Shown here: positions 28,947 to 35,836 of the stretch, piece by piece | Layout: every line of letters begins with the position of its first letter | Position numbering within the stretch: position 1 is the stretch's first letter | Source of the DNA: Dehalococcoidales bacterium | GTDB taxonomy: Bacteria; Chloroflexota; Dehalococcoidia; Dehalococcoidales; UBA5760 | Assembly: GCA_028716225.1 (NCBI GenBank) | Contig: JAQUQE010000014.1 | Coordinates: 1 to 39,103 of the forward strand | Direction: 5' to 3' | Length of the DNA: 39,103 nucleotides | Made by a program: the position numbers and the translations under genes | Notes under the pieces: model-generated | What the model was told of the DNA's origin: nothing | Database searches by the model: none | Seen by the model: the letters and a program-made list of their open reading frames with translations, nothing else

Positions 28947-29399
28947 ATGACTGTAATGTATGAAAAGGGATTCGCACAGACCTGTGAAAAAACAGACGGC
29001 ACCTGTCCGAACGGCGATGACAACCTGTTTACTATCTCAGGCGGCCCGATACTGGTCACTCACTTTTATGGGCTGGTGACTACGATCATAGGTAATAATG
29101 CCTCGACCTGTACGATTCAACACGCCTGTACTGACCCGGCAGCGGACATCGCACTTTCAACAGCAGTCAGAATTGACACCGATGAGGTTGGGACGACTTA
29201 TTATATTGATAATACGGCTCTCGGTATATTTACGCCGATTACGGCAGGCTCTTGTATTATCCCGGCCCTGATGCTGCCCTGGTTGTTGACACCAGGCTCT
29301 TTACAGGCCACGTTCTCAGCGGCCAATACAGGGGCTATCCGGTGGTTTATATCTTATATTCCCCTGTCTCAGTATTCTAAAGTAACGGCGGCAGCATAA
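28947..29399 (+). CDS. Hypothetical structural-type protein, 150 aa
   Basis: AGGAGG precedes the ATG. Beta-rich, Thr/Ala/Ile-rich, with six Cys, some paired (CEKTDGTC; CTIQHAC). The composition matches the other virion proteins here. Possibly a minor head or decoration protein. The stop overlaps the next ATG. Confidence 0.6.
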   Translation: MTVMYEKGFAQTCEKTDGTCPNGDDNLFTISGGPILVTHFYGLVTTIIGNNASTCTIQHACTDPAADIALSTAVRIDTDEVGTTYYIDNTALGIFTPITAGSCIIPALMLPWLLTPGSLQATFSAANTGAIRWFISYIPLSQYSKVTAAA

Positions 29400-29566
29400 T
29401 GGGATTTGAAACCATAAAAGTCATCATGGAAGCCAACGCAGTACAGGCCACTGTCGATCAGGCTATTAAAGATAATCCCACTGAATGCCCAGACTGCGCC
29501 TGGCCGCTTAAAGTAAACTCGGCGGGCCAGAAGGCTTGCCCGATCTGTGAGAGGGTTTGGTCATGA
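29399..29566 (+). CDS. Small zinc-ribbon protein, 55 aa
   Basis: ATG overlaps the preceding stop. A helical N-terminus (KVIMEANAVQATVDQAI) is followed by a zinc ribbon CPDCAWPL and CPICERVW. Such ribbons appear between connector genes of some phages and may be assembly factors. Stop overlaps the next ATG. Confidence 0.65.
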   Translation: MGFETIKVIMEANAVQATVDQAIKDNPTECPDCAWPLKVNSAGQKACPICERVWS

Positions 29567-30390
29567 ACTGTTACGTTCCAATCTCCGATCTCAAAACAGC
29601 TTTAGCTATAACCGCGACTACTGACGATGTTGTCCTGCGGAACATAGCCGATAGTGCCAGCCGGATGATTGATAGGTTCACTGGCCGGGTTTTCTACGTG
29701 ACCTCGGCGACCAAGTATTTCGATGGCCGGACACCTCTTTGGATACCCGACTGCCTGTCGATCACGACTTTGAAAACAGACGAGGACGGCGATGCCACCT
29801 TTGAAAACACCTTCGCGGAAACCGACTATATCTTATATGGCCCCGGCGAGGATGATGCCCTTAACAGATACCCTCGAATAAGAATCGAACTATCTATGGA
29901 CTCCGATTACGGCGGCTTCGCCACAGGCGTTAAAAAAGGTGTGCAGATCATAGGCACATGGGGTTATGGTGACGGTATCTCGGCTACGCCTTACCTTGTT
30001 GATACCACTCTAAGCGCGGCCATCTCGTCAACCTCGGCCACGACCTGTGCGGTGACGGCGGCGACCAATCTCTCAGCCGGCCAGACGATCTTGATTGACA
30101 GTGAGCAGATGTTTATACAAAGCATCTCGACCACGACCTTGACGGTTGTCCGGGGCGTGAACGGCACGACAGCGGCCACGCATTCAAATGGCGCCTCGCT
30201 TTATATTTACCAGTATCCCTTTGATGTGTGGCAGGCTTGCTTGGCCCTGGCCTCGGCGGTTTATCAGAATCGCTCCAAGCAAGGGTTATCAAGTGAAACG
30301 CTCGGTGATTACTCTTACACGCTGGGGAAACAGCAGGTCAACACGATCTGCAACGACTATATTTCATCGTATCGTATATTGAGGGTTTAA
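29563..30390 (+). CDS. Head-tail connector (gp6-like adaptor) with inserted beta domain
   Basis: 275 residues. The first 120 residues match phage adaptor proteins (VPISDLKTALAI, RNIADSASRMIDRFTGR, YFDGRTPLWIPDCLSI). The last 65 are the helical end of the same fold (FDVWQACLALASAVYQ). Between them, residues about 150-215 are a Thr/Ser-rich beta domain (ILIDSEQMFIQSI, LTVVRGVNGTTAATHSNG). A related domain begins the tail fibre at 38180. The ATG overlaps the previous stop. The insertion probably projects from the connector. Confidence 0.8.
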   Translation: MNCYVPISDLKTALAITATTDDVVLRNIADSASRMIDRFTGRVFYVTSATKYFDGRTPLWIPDCLSITTLKTDEDGDATFENTFAETDYILYGPGEDDALNRYPRIRIELSMDSDYGGFATGVKKGVQIIGTWGYGDGISATPYLVDTTLSAAISSTSATTCAVTAATNLSAGQTILIDSEQMFIQSISTTTLTVVRGVNGTTAATHSNGASLYIYQYPFDVWQACLALASAVYQNRSKQGLSSETLGDYSYTLGKQQVNTICNDYISSYRILRV

Positions 30391-30719
30391 TGGGCTTCAC
30401 ATCTCTTTTGAAAGACACCTTCGTTCCGTACACCTTAACCGTGACCGATGATGGCGTGGGCGGCCAGGTGGAAACGTGGACTGAGGGCACGGCCTTTCAA
30501 GGCAGGTTGTCTATCCTCTCAGCCAGTGAACGCCTCGGCGCCGACAAAGTGACTGTCTACGCCTCGCACCGTCTTTACTGTGATGCTTCGGTCAGTCTGT
30601 CAGAGGATGACAAGGTTACTTTCGACAGCCGGACATTCCAGGTAAGAACGATCCAAAAGCCCTCGGAACTCGGAACCGGAATCGGACATCTTGAAATAGA
30701 TGTGTTGGAGTTAGATTGA
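30390..30719 (+). CDS. Head-tail joining / head closure protein
   Basis: 109 residues, start overlapping the previous stop (TAATG). Family-type features: LTVTDDGVGGQVETWTEGT, FQGRLSILSASERL, YASHRLYCDA, DDKVTFDSRTFQVRTI. These match the SPP1 gp16-like/head closure family that seals the connector after packaging. Confidence 0.85.
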   Translation: MGFTSLLKDTFVPYTLTVTDDGVGGQVETWTEGTAFQGRLSILSASERLGADKVTVYASHRLYCDASVSLSEDDKVTFDSRTFQVRTIQKPSELGTGIGHLEIDVLELD

Positions 30720-31039
30720 CCGACGTACGAATGATCTCCTATAAGGCAGAACGGTTAGCTGAGATAAATGCCCGCCTCAAGTCAAATATGACCAAAGCCT
30801 GTCTCTTGGTTGAAAGGGATGCCAAGATCAATGCCCCGGTAGACACCGGGCGGCTCCGGGCCTCGATTACTAACCGATTGGAAGTCGAGAAAGATCAATT
30901 GATCGGGATTGTTGGAACAAATGTTGAGTATGCCCCTTATCAGGAGTTCGGCACGTCAAAAATGCCAGCTCACCCGTTTTTATACCCAGCCCTCGAAGCC
31001 AATAAATCTAAAATCAAAGGGCTTTTGAAAGAGAAATGA
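30716..31039 (+). CDS. HK97 gp10-like head-tail protein
   Basis: 107 residues. TTG 30716 overlaps the previous stop and has GGAG about 8 bases before; ATG 30731 lacks a site. The central segment INAPVDTGRLRASI and GTNVEYAPYQEFGTSKM, with PAHPFLYPAL, is the signature of the HK97 gp10 family that helps attach tails. Confidence 0.92.
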   Translation: MTDVRMISYKAERLAEINARLKSNMTKACLLVERDAKINAPVDTGRLRASITNRLEVEKDQLIGIVGTNVEYAPYQEFGTSKMPAHPFLYPALEANKSKIKGLLKEK

Positions 31040-31602
31040 TAACCGCCTTTATGACAGGATTTCGAGATAAATTAAAATTATGGCCTTCCACATGGGCCGC
31101 AGCCACGGCTTATGCTATAGGTGACATAATTAAGCCCACGACTTATGCTGATCACTGTTACAAATGCACCACAGCAGGGACTTCAGCGGCGGTCACGGAG
31201 CCAACCTGGGGTACTACGAATGGTGGGACTACGGCGGATGGCACAGGAACCTTAGTCTGGACTTGTTATGATAAAAAAACATATAACCTGAAGGCCCCAC
31301 AGGATGCCACTATTCCTTATGTGGTATTTGGGCTTTTAACCGATGTGCCAATAGGGACATTTGAAAATCCTGCCATTATTGAGGATATGGTATTTTACGT
31401 GAACTGTTTCTCTAATATATCACAGGCACACGTAGCACAAATGGCTGATCTTGTTAATACCGCCGTACAAAACACGACATTGACAATTACGGGATATACA
31501 GCAATGAAGTGTGTTAGAGAATATATTGGAGCCCTCTTCTTTGACGATGCAGGGGGAATTTACCAAATACCTATGCGCTACAGAGTGCAGGGGAGTTTGT
31601 AA
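31036..31602 (+). CDS. Tail terminator-like protein with inserted carbohydrate-binding-like module
   Basis: 188 residues; ATG overlaps the previous stop. Residues 22-85 form a module often inserted in phage virion proteins (WAAATAYAIGDIIKPT, YKCTTAGTSAAVTEPTW, GTGTLVWTCY) similar to chitin-binding-type domains. The rest (IPYVVFGLLTDVPIG, MVFYVNCFSN, IPMRYRVQG) fits a tail completion/terminator protein. The module would be exposed at the head-tail joint. Confidence 0.75.
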   Translation: MITAFMTGFRDKLKLWPSTWAAATAYAIGDIIKPTTYADHCYKCTTAGTSAAVTEPTWGTTNGGTTADGTGTLVWTCYDKKTYNLKAPQDATIPYVVFGLLTDVPIGTFENPAIIEDMVFYVNCFSNISQAHVAQMADLVNTAVQNTTLTITGYTAMKCVREYIGALFFDDAGGIYQIPMRYRVQGSL

Positions 31603-31787
31603 TGGCAAAACCACAGAAAGTGAAGATCGATGTCAATAAATTAGCCAGCCAATTCACTGTTTATCTTACTATAACAGGAATGTGCCGATTTAGAATCCGT
31701 CTATGGATAGCACTTCAACTGACAAAGTTGGCTGCTTTGGTAAGTGGTATGAAATGGGAAATATTAGCCAAGCCAAACGGAGAATAA
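31602..31787 (+). CDS. Small phage protein, 61 aa
   Basis: ATG overlaps the tail terminator stop. DVNKLASQFTVYLTITGM followed by FRIRLWIALQLTKLAALVSG; from memory, similar short proteins with this amphipathic segment lie before tail genes in several phages. Function unknown; membrane association is possible. Confidence 0.65.
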   Translation: MAKPQKVKIDVNKLASQFTVYLTITGMCRFRIRLWIALQLTKLAALVSGMKWEILAKPNGE

Positions 31788-31788
31788 A

Positions 31789-32013
31789 ATGGCAGTTAAA
31801 AAAGCAAAGAACACAGCGATCTTAAACGCTGACAAGGTTATTCAAAAGACAGATGATAGGCCGCAGGTGCTTGAGATCCCGGATAGCGACTGGATTAATA
31901 AAAACTCAGTCATATCCGGCAGCGTTGACGTGCTTTCAAAATACGGCGACCGCATAAAATCAGTCACGATCTATAAAGGCCGCAACACAGTCATCGAAAT
32001 ACTCAGGGATTAG
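31789..32013 (+). CDS. Hypothetical protein, 74 aa
   Basis: Follows the previous stop by one base. Basic N-terminus, then beta-rich (SGSVDVLSKYGDRIKSVTIY). Its end overlaps the minus-strand gene at 32003-32131 tail to tail. No family recognised. Confidence 0.55.
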   Translation: MAVKKAKNTAILNADKVIQKTDDRPQVLEIPDSDWINKNSVISGSVDVLSKYGDRIKSVTIYKGRNTVIEILRD

Positions 32014-32131
32014 CTTCGTAGGGTTGAACTGTCACCCCACTCCCATCTATAAAAACCCTATATTCCCCAGGCGGCAATCCCTCAAGGAACCTCTGTTTCA
32101 TCGGGCAATCTAATAATTCAATTTTATCCAC
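32003..32131 (-). CDS. Moron-like minus-strand small gene, 42 aa
   Basis: GTG start at 32131 with AGGAGG 8 bases upstream, and a perfect TATAAT with TGn extension further upstream on the minus strand. The peptide is protein-like (MDKIELLDCPMKQRFLEGLP, then GEYRVFIDGSGVTVQP). It occupies most of the only sizeable gap in the tail operon. Independent promoter and opposite strand are marks of a moron. Function unknown. Confidence 0.55.
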   Translation of the reverse strand: MDKIELLDCPMKQRFLEGLPPGEYRVFIDGSGVTVQPYEANP

Positions 32132-32150
32132 TCTAATCGCCTCCTAAGAA

Positions 32151-32159
32151 ATTATAACA
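32151..32159 (-). promoter_or_regulatory. Extended -10 promoter for the minus-strand gene
   Basis: Minus-strand TGTTATAAT: perfect TATAAT with TGn. No clear -35, as allowed for extended -10 promoters. The start site would be very close to the AGGAGG. Confidence 0.55.
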
Positions 32160-32204
32160 CAGGAGCGCGCTTCATAGGTAAGAATCAATATTGGAGGTGC
32201 AAAT

Positions 32205-32567
32205 ATGGCCCATTTAGCAGGCAAAGCTGGGTACGTCGACACCGGTTCGACAGTAGCCGGCATAAAATCATGGACACTCGACTATACTTCCGATGCCCTC
32301 GAAACAACCGACTTCGGAGATGCCGGGGTAAAGACTTTTATCATCGGCGGCTCGGGATGGTCGGGAACATTTGAAGGTTATAAGGACGGTGTACCTCAGA
32401 CGTTGGCCGGTTCGTCCGTAACCCTCAAACTCTACGAGGACAATACTTACTTCTGGACGGGGACGGCTTACATAACCGGAATCTCGGCTAATACGGCGCA
32501 TGACGGAATCGTGTCTTATAGCTACACATTCCAGGGTACTGGCGCATTAACTGTTCCACTGGGGTAA
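32205..32567 (+). CDS. Major tail tube protein
   Basis: 120 residues with TTGGAGG upstream. Beta-rich and compact: MAHLAGKAGYVDTG, GIKSWTLDYTSDALETTDF, GWSGTFEGYKDG, AHDGIVSYSYTFQGTGAL. This is the phage tail tube fold (gpV-like) in its minimal form. It is followed 4 bases later by a second, expanded copy. It polymerises as the tail tube. Confidence 0.85.
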   Translation: MAHLAGKAGYVDTGSTVAGIKSWTLDYTSDALETTDFGDAGVKTFIIGGSGWSGTFEGYKDGVPQTLAGSSVTLKLYEDNTYFWTGTAYITGISANTAHDGIVSYSYTFQGTGALTVPLG

Positions 32568-32571
32568 AGAG

Positions 32572-33366
32572 ATGGCGCATATAGCGGGTAAAAACGGCAA
32601 CGTATATTCAGGCGCAACGGTAATCGATACGTGCGAGAGCGCATGGACAGCCGGGGGAGCTGGCCGCGCCACCTCAACCACGACCGGAAAGGTCGGGACC
32701 AACTGCACGCGCGTGACCACGACCACAATCGGCGCCACGACCTTACTTCAGTATAAGGACATTGTTTCAAAAGACCTCACATCGTATGACGCCATATACG
32801 CCTGGTTCCGGTCCAGTGTGACCACAGCCGCCGGCGCTTTGCAGTTTTTGGTTGACGAAGGGACAGGCGCCTCCGCCCCGGAGGAAACTTTAAACATACC
32901 GGTTTTAACGACTACCGTTTGGAGAAGATGTCTTTTACCTATGACCACGCCTTCGGCCTTGAATGCAGTCCTGTCGGTCGGGCTTTACCAGGCCACCGAC
33001 TTAGCAGATGGGACGTTCGATGTTGACGATGTTGAGGCCATAGCAGAGGTTGACGGTATCAAGTCATGGTCGCTCGATTACACCGCTGACACGTTGGAAA
33101 CAACGGACTTCGGGGATGCAGGCGTGAAGTCCTACATCATAGGCGGGGCCGGCTGGTCCGGGACGTTCGAGGGCTACAAGGACGGCATACCCCTGTCAAT
33201 AGGGAGCGCCATAATCCTGGCCCTGGGCGAAAGCCTGACACCCGGCCAGCAATGGTTAGGGGACGCTTTCATAACGGAAGTTCACCCCAACGTAGCGCAT
33301 GATGGGATAGTCTCGTATACATACAATTTCGTGGGCTCAGGAGCCTTACAGAGTGCGTCCCTCTAA
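32572..33366 (+). CDS. Second tail tube protein with inserted jelly-roll-like domain
   Basis: 264 residues. Residues 1-17 and 159-264 match the first tube protein nearly throughout (MAHIAGKNGNVYSG; GIKSWSLDYTADTLETTDFG; GWSGTFEGYKDG). Residues 18-158 are an insertion that looks like a carbohydrate-binding jelly roll (VSKDLTSYDAIYAWFRSS, LPMTTPSALNAVLSVGLYQ, DVDDVEAI). Tandem gene duplication followed by domain insertion in one copy. The tube could be mixed, or this copy could form decorated rings. Confidence 0.85.
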   Translation: MAHIAGKNGNVYSGATVIDTCESAWTAGGAGRATSTTTGKVGTNCTRVTTTTIGATTLLQYKDIVSKDLTSYDAIYAWFRSSVTTAAGALQFLVDEGTGASAPEETLNIPVLTTTVWRRCLLPMTTPSALNAVLSVGLYQATDLADGTFDVDDVEAIAEVDGIKSWSLDYTADTLETTDFGDAGVKSYIIGGAGWSGTFEGYKDGIPLSIGSAIILALGESLTPGQQWLGDAFITEVHPNVAHDGIVSYTYNFVGSGALQSASL

Positions 33367-33670
33367 CGGCGAGGTGGGCGTTTTACTTCAGGACGGCAGG
33401 CAGATCGGCGGGTTTATGGGTTGGAGTATTATCCTACTCTTGAACTCGAAGGAAAAACAGGACGGGCGAGAGTACAAAAAGTCCTCTGTCCGGGCCAAAG
33501 CGCAGAAGTTTTGGTTGTTTGAAAAGCCCACCGGTGAGATTACGGCGAAATACTACGGGCTGGTGGAAGATACCCTGGCCATCATCTCTCAGTCCAAGAT
33601 CGAGGCTGACTTCGGGGAATACGAACTTAATAAGATGATTCCCCGCATGTTGGAAATGATATGGATTTAG
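33353..33670 (+). CDS. Tail accessory protein, 105 aa
   Basis: GTG start inside the previous gene with AGGAG and 9-base spacing. Beta-rich then helical (FMGWSIILLLNSKEKQDG, FWLFEKPTGEITAKYYG, ELNKMIPRMLEM). Position between tube and chaperone-like genes, typical for tail assembly accessory proteins. The stop overlaps the next gene by 10 bases. Confidence 0.65.
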   Translation: MRPSNGEVGVLLQDGRQIGGFMGWSIILLLNSKEKQDGREYKKSSVRAKAQKFWLFEKPTGEITAKYYGLVEDTLAIISQSKIEADFGEYELNKMIPRMLEMIWI

Positions 33671-33978
33671 ATTCTGCGGTCGTTTACCTTTGCCTGACCT
33701 TACACTGGACATTCCCGGAAGCGGTCAGGTTCGTCAAAGAAACCCCGATCCGCAAAGTCCGGGCGTTCATGGCCGAACTTGCCTATCAGAAGTCGGTCGA
33801 AGATTACCGGACAGCCTCATACTCAGCCCTTATTATCTGTACCTGGGCCAATGCACAGAAGAAAGGCAACCACTATCAGATTAAAGACTTCATAGGCCAG
33901 CCACCACAGAGGAAAAACGCTAAAAGCACGCTCTCTGAAGCAATTGAAAAAGCTGGTATTAAAATGCCGGAGGGATAA
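33661..33978 (+). CDS. Putative tail assembly chaperone, 105 aa
   Basis: Helical N-terminal half (YLCLTLHWTFPEAVRFVKET, then VRAFMAELAYQK) like small tail assembly proteins, with a basic C-terminus. Lies between tube and tape measure, where chaperones are encoded. No slippery site for a frameshift was found at its end, and the next gene starts directly after. Confidence 0.6.
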   Translation: MDLDSAVVYLCLTLHWTFPEAVRFVKETPIRKVRAFMAELAYQKSVEDYRTASYSALIICTWANAQKKGNHYQIKDFIGQPPQRKNAKSTLSEAIEKAGIKMPEG

Positions 33979-34305
33979 ATGGAACTCTTAAAGGATGAGA
34001 AATACACGATCAAACTCGGCGATAAGGAATACGGAATCCCTGAATTATCCTGGGAGGTGCTGAGTGCTATCGAACAGGAATTTGATTGCAGCATGCGGGA
34101 ACTCCGGGCAAGGTTTGAAGCCAAAGAAGTCACGTCCCTGCTCTCGCTTGTGTATGTGCTTCTGAAATGTAATTACCCCGAGATAACCAAAAAGGAAATC
34201 GGCCAGCAGGGGAAGATAGGCGATATTCAGCCCGTATCCGAAAGGGTATTTGCGGCTATTAAGGCGGCAGAGAGTAATGGACACTTTAGCAGAGCTGGCA
34301 GTTAA
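33979..34305 (+). CDS. Putative tail assembly chaperone, 108 aa
   Basis: GGAGGG precedes the ATG. Pattern IKLGDKEYGIPELSWEVLSA, then LLSLVYVLLKCNYPEITK, as in tail tube chaperones (gpG-like) encoded just before tape measure genes. The last 29 bases overlap the tape measure gene. The frame relation to that gene does not suit a -1 shift, so the usual G-GT shift is not evident. Confidence 0.7.
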   Translation: MELLKDEKYTIKLGDKEYGIPELSWEVLSAIEQEFDCSMRELRARFEAKEVTSLLSLVYVLLKCNYPEITKKEIGQQGKIGDIQPVSERVFAAIKAAESNGHFSRAGS

Positions 34306-35542
34306 GATAACGACCGATACCAAAGGACTCACCGAAGGACTTGGTAATGTCGAGAAAAAGTTATCATCCTTTGCTCCTACTGCCAAGAAAATCGGTGTCG
34401 GGATAGGGATAGGAACTGTGGCTGCCGTTGGTGCTGGCCTGGCGGCTGCGACATCTTTTGCCGGGACTGCTGATGAACTTGAGGAGATGTCCCAGCGGAC
34501 AGGTATCGGCACAACTGCCTTACAGGAACTTCAATACGCTGCCAAATTGACCGGCTCCGATCTTAGCGGATTAGAAGGTGGTGTTAAGAAAATGCAAAAT
34601 GCCATCTCTGACGGCTCGCCCGAACTTGAAAAATTAGGTATCAATTTAACTTCACTTCAAGGCTTATCGGTTGAGGAGCAATTAGCGGCGGTAGCCGACA
34701 TTATAGCTGGGATTGAAGACCCAACCATGCGGGCAAATGTGGCTATGGCAATCATGGGTAAATCAGGAACGGATTTAATACCCATGTTGGCTGGTGGGAA
34801 AGCGGGGTTAAAGGAATATGCCGATGAAGCGCATAACGCCAATGTCATTATGAGTGAGGAATCTGTCAAGGCCGGTGCTGAGTTTCAGGATGGTTTAGAT
34901 AAATTAACATTTGCTATCGGTGGTGTGGTCAACCAGATCGGCGCAGCTCTCATACCTGTCATAACTCCTCTCATACCTTTATTCGAGGAACTTATCAAGA
35001 CGCTTCCGCTTGAGGAGTTTACTAAACTACTAAAGGATTTGCTACCGCCTATCGTGGAACTGTTTTCCAAACTAATGAAGGCCATTCCCCTTGATATTGT
35101 GATTAAGTTTGTCTCGGCGGCGCTTGTGCCTCTACTCCATATACTTGAGGCTATTTTACCTGTGCTGGAACCGATTTTGTATCTGGTGGGGCAGCTTTTA
35201 CAACTACTGACACCTGTCTTAGATGTACTCGGCCAGGTGCTTAGTTTTGTCTTTCGCATATTGGGGTCAGGCATTACCAGTGTTCTGAGCGAGGTTGCTG
35301 GATTGTTCGGCGGCGAACGGGTGAGTTTCAATATGCCATCTTTTGCCTCCGGCGGCATTGTCCCGGGAACCGGCCCTCAGCTTATTATGGCCCACGGCGG
35401 CGAAGGTGTATTGACACCCGACATGATGGCTTCAATGGGCGGGAATATCAACCTCTACATCGACGGTGAGCAGGTTTCAAACGTGGTCGAAAAGAGACTT
35501 TATGACCGGTTAAGGTATCAGGAAATACCGAGTTATCTCTAA
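34277..35542 (+). CDS. Tape measure protein (short)
   Basis: 421 residues from ATG 34277. The Ala/Gly-rich hydrophobic N-terminal region (KIGVGIGIGTVAAVGAGLAA), the segment ELEEMSQRTGIGTTALQELQ, and central hydrophobic helices (VPLLHILEAILPVLEPILYL) fit the tape measure family, with a C-terminal Gly-rich motif (FASGGIVPGTGPQLIMAHGG) seen in many. Its length predicts a tail of about 60 nm. It sets tail length and is ejected before DNA. Confidence 0.92.
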   Translation: MDTLAELAVKITTDTKGLTEGLGNVEKKLSSFAPTAKKIGVGIGIGTVAAVGAGLAAATSFAGTADELEEMSQRTGIGTTALQELQYAAKLTGSDLSGLEGGVKKMQNAISDGSPELEKLGINLTSLQGLSVEEQLAAVADIIAGIEDPTMRANVAMAIMGKSGTDLIPMLAGGKAGLKEYADEAHNANVIMSEESVKAGAEFQDGLDKLTFAIGGVVNQIGAALIPVITPLIPLFEELIKTLPLEEFTKLLKDLLPPIVELFSKLMKAIPLDIVIKFVSAALVPLLHILEAILPVLEPILYLVGQLLQLLTPVLDVLGQVLSFVFRILGSGITSVLSEVAGLFGGERVSFNMPSFASGGIVPGTGPQLIMAHGGEGVLTPDMMASMGGNINLYIDGEQVSNVVEKRLYDRLRYQEIPSYL

Positions 35543-35718
35543 TGTATAACGAATATCTTTACAACGAGGTCGTGTATAACCGTGACCTCATCACACACCC
35601 GATCATTAAAATTTACCTCGAAGGTGTAGACGTGACCTCTCAAACTAAACTGGCGGACTTTTCCATTGAAGATCAACTGGACGGCGTAAGCACGTCCACA
35701 GTGAGGATGAATGGCTAA
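35542..35718 (+). CDS. Split tail hub N-terminal domain, copy 1
   Basis: 58 residues. Encodes the opening beta domain of the tail hub (IIKIYLEGVDVTSQTKLADF, then SIEDQLDG), preceded by YNEYLYNE as in distal tail proteins. It is in the same frame as the main hub gene at 35833 but separated from it by the second small gene. The ATG overlaps the tape measure stop. Confidence 0.65.
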   Translation: MYNEYLYNEVVYNRDLITHPIIKIYLEGVDVTSQTKLADFSIEDQLDGVSTSTVRMNG

Positions 35719-35836
35719 CCAGATCGTTATAACCATAGAGGGCGTTGACGTGACTGCCGATGTGGAACTCCGAGAGTTTATTGTTGAGGATCCCCTCGAT
35801 GGCGAAAAGACGGCAACGGCGGTGATCGAACCATGA
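35711..35836 (+). CDS. Split tail hub N-terminal domain, copy 2
   Basis: 41 residues. Related to copy 1 (IVITIEGVDVTADVELREF, then IVEDPLDGEKTATA). Reads in another frame and overlaps both neighbours: 8 bases at its start and an ATGA overlap at its end. In related phages this domain is continuous with the hub, so these are either split genes, an indel artefact, or a recoding region. Confidence 0.65.
   Translation: MANQIVITIEGVDVTADVELREFIVEDPLDGEKTATAVIEP

Noticed and set aside
34240-34305. Programmed -1 frameshift from the chaperone into a longer product
   Set aside because: AAAGGGT is present but in the wrong phase, and the downstream tape measure frame does not correspond to a -1 shift.
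34885-35358. Minus-strand 157-codon frame
   Set aside because: Shadow of the tape measure gene; Ser/Thr/Pro composition results from the complementary codons.
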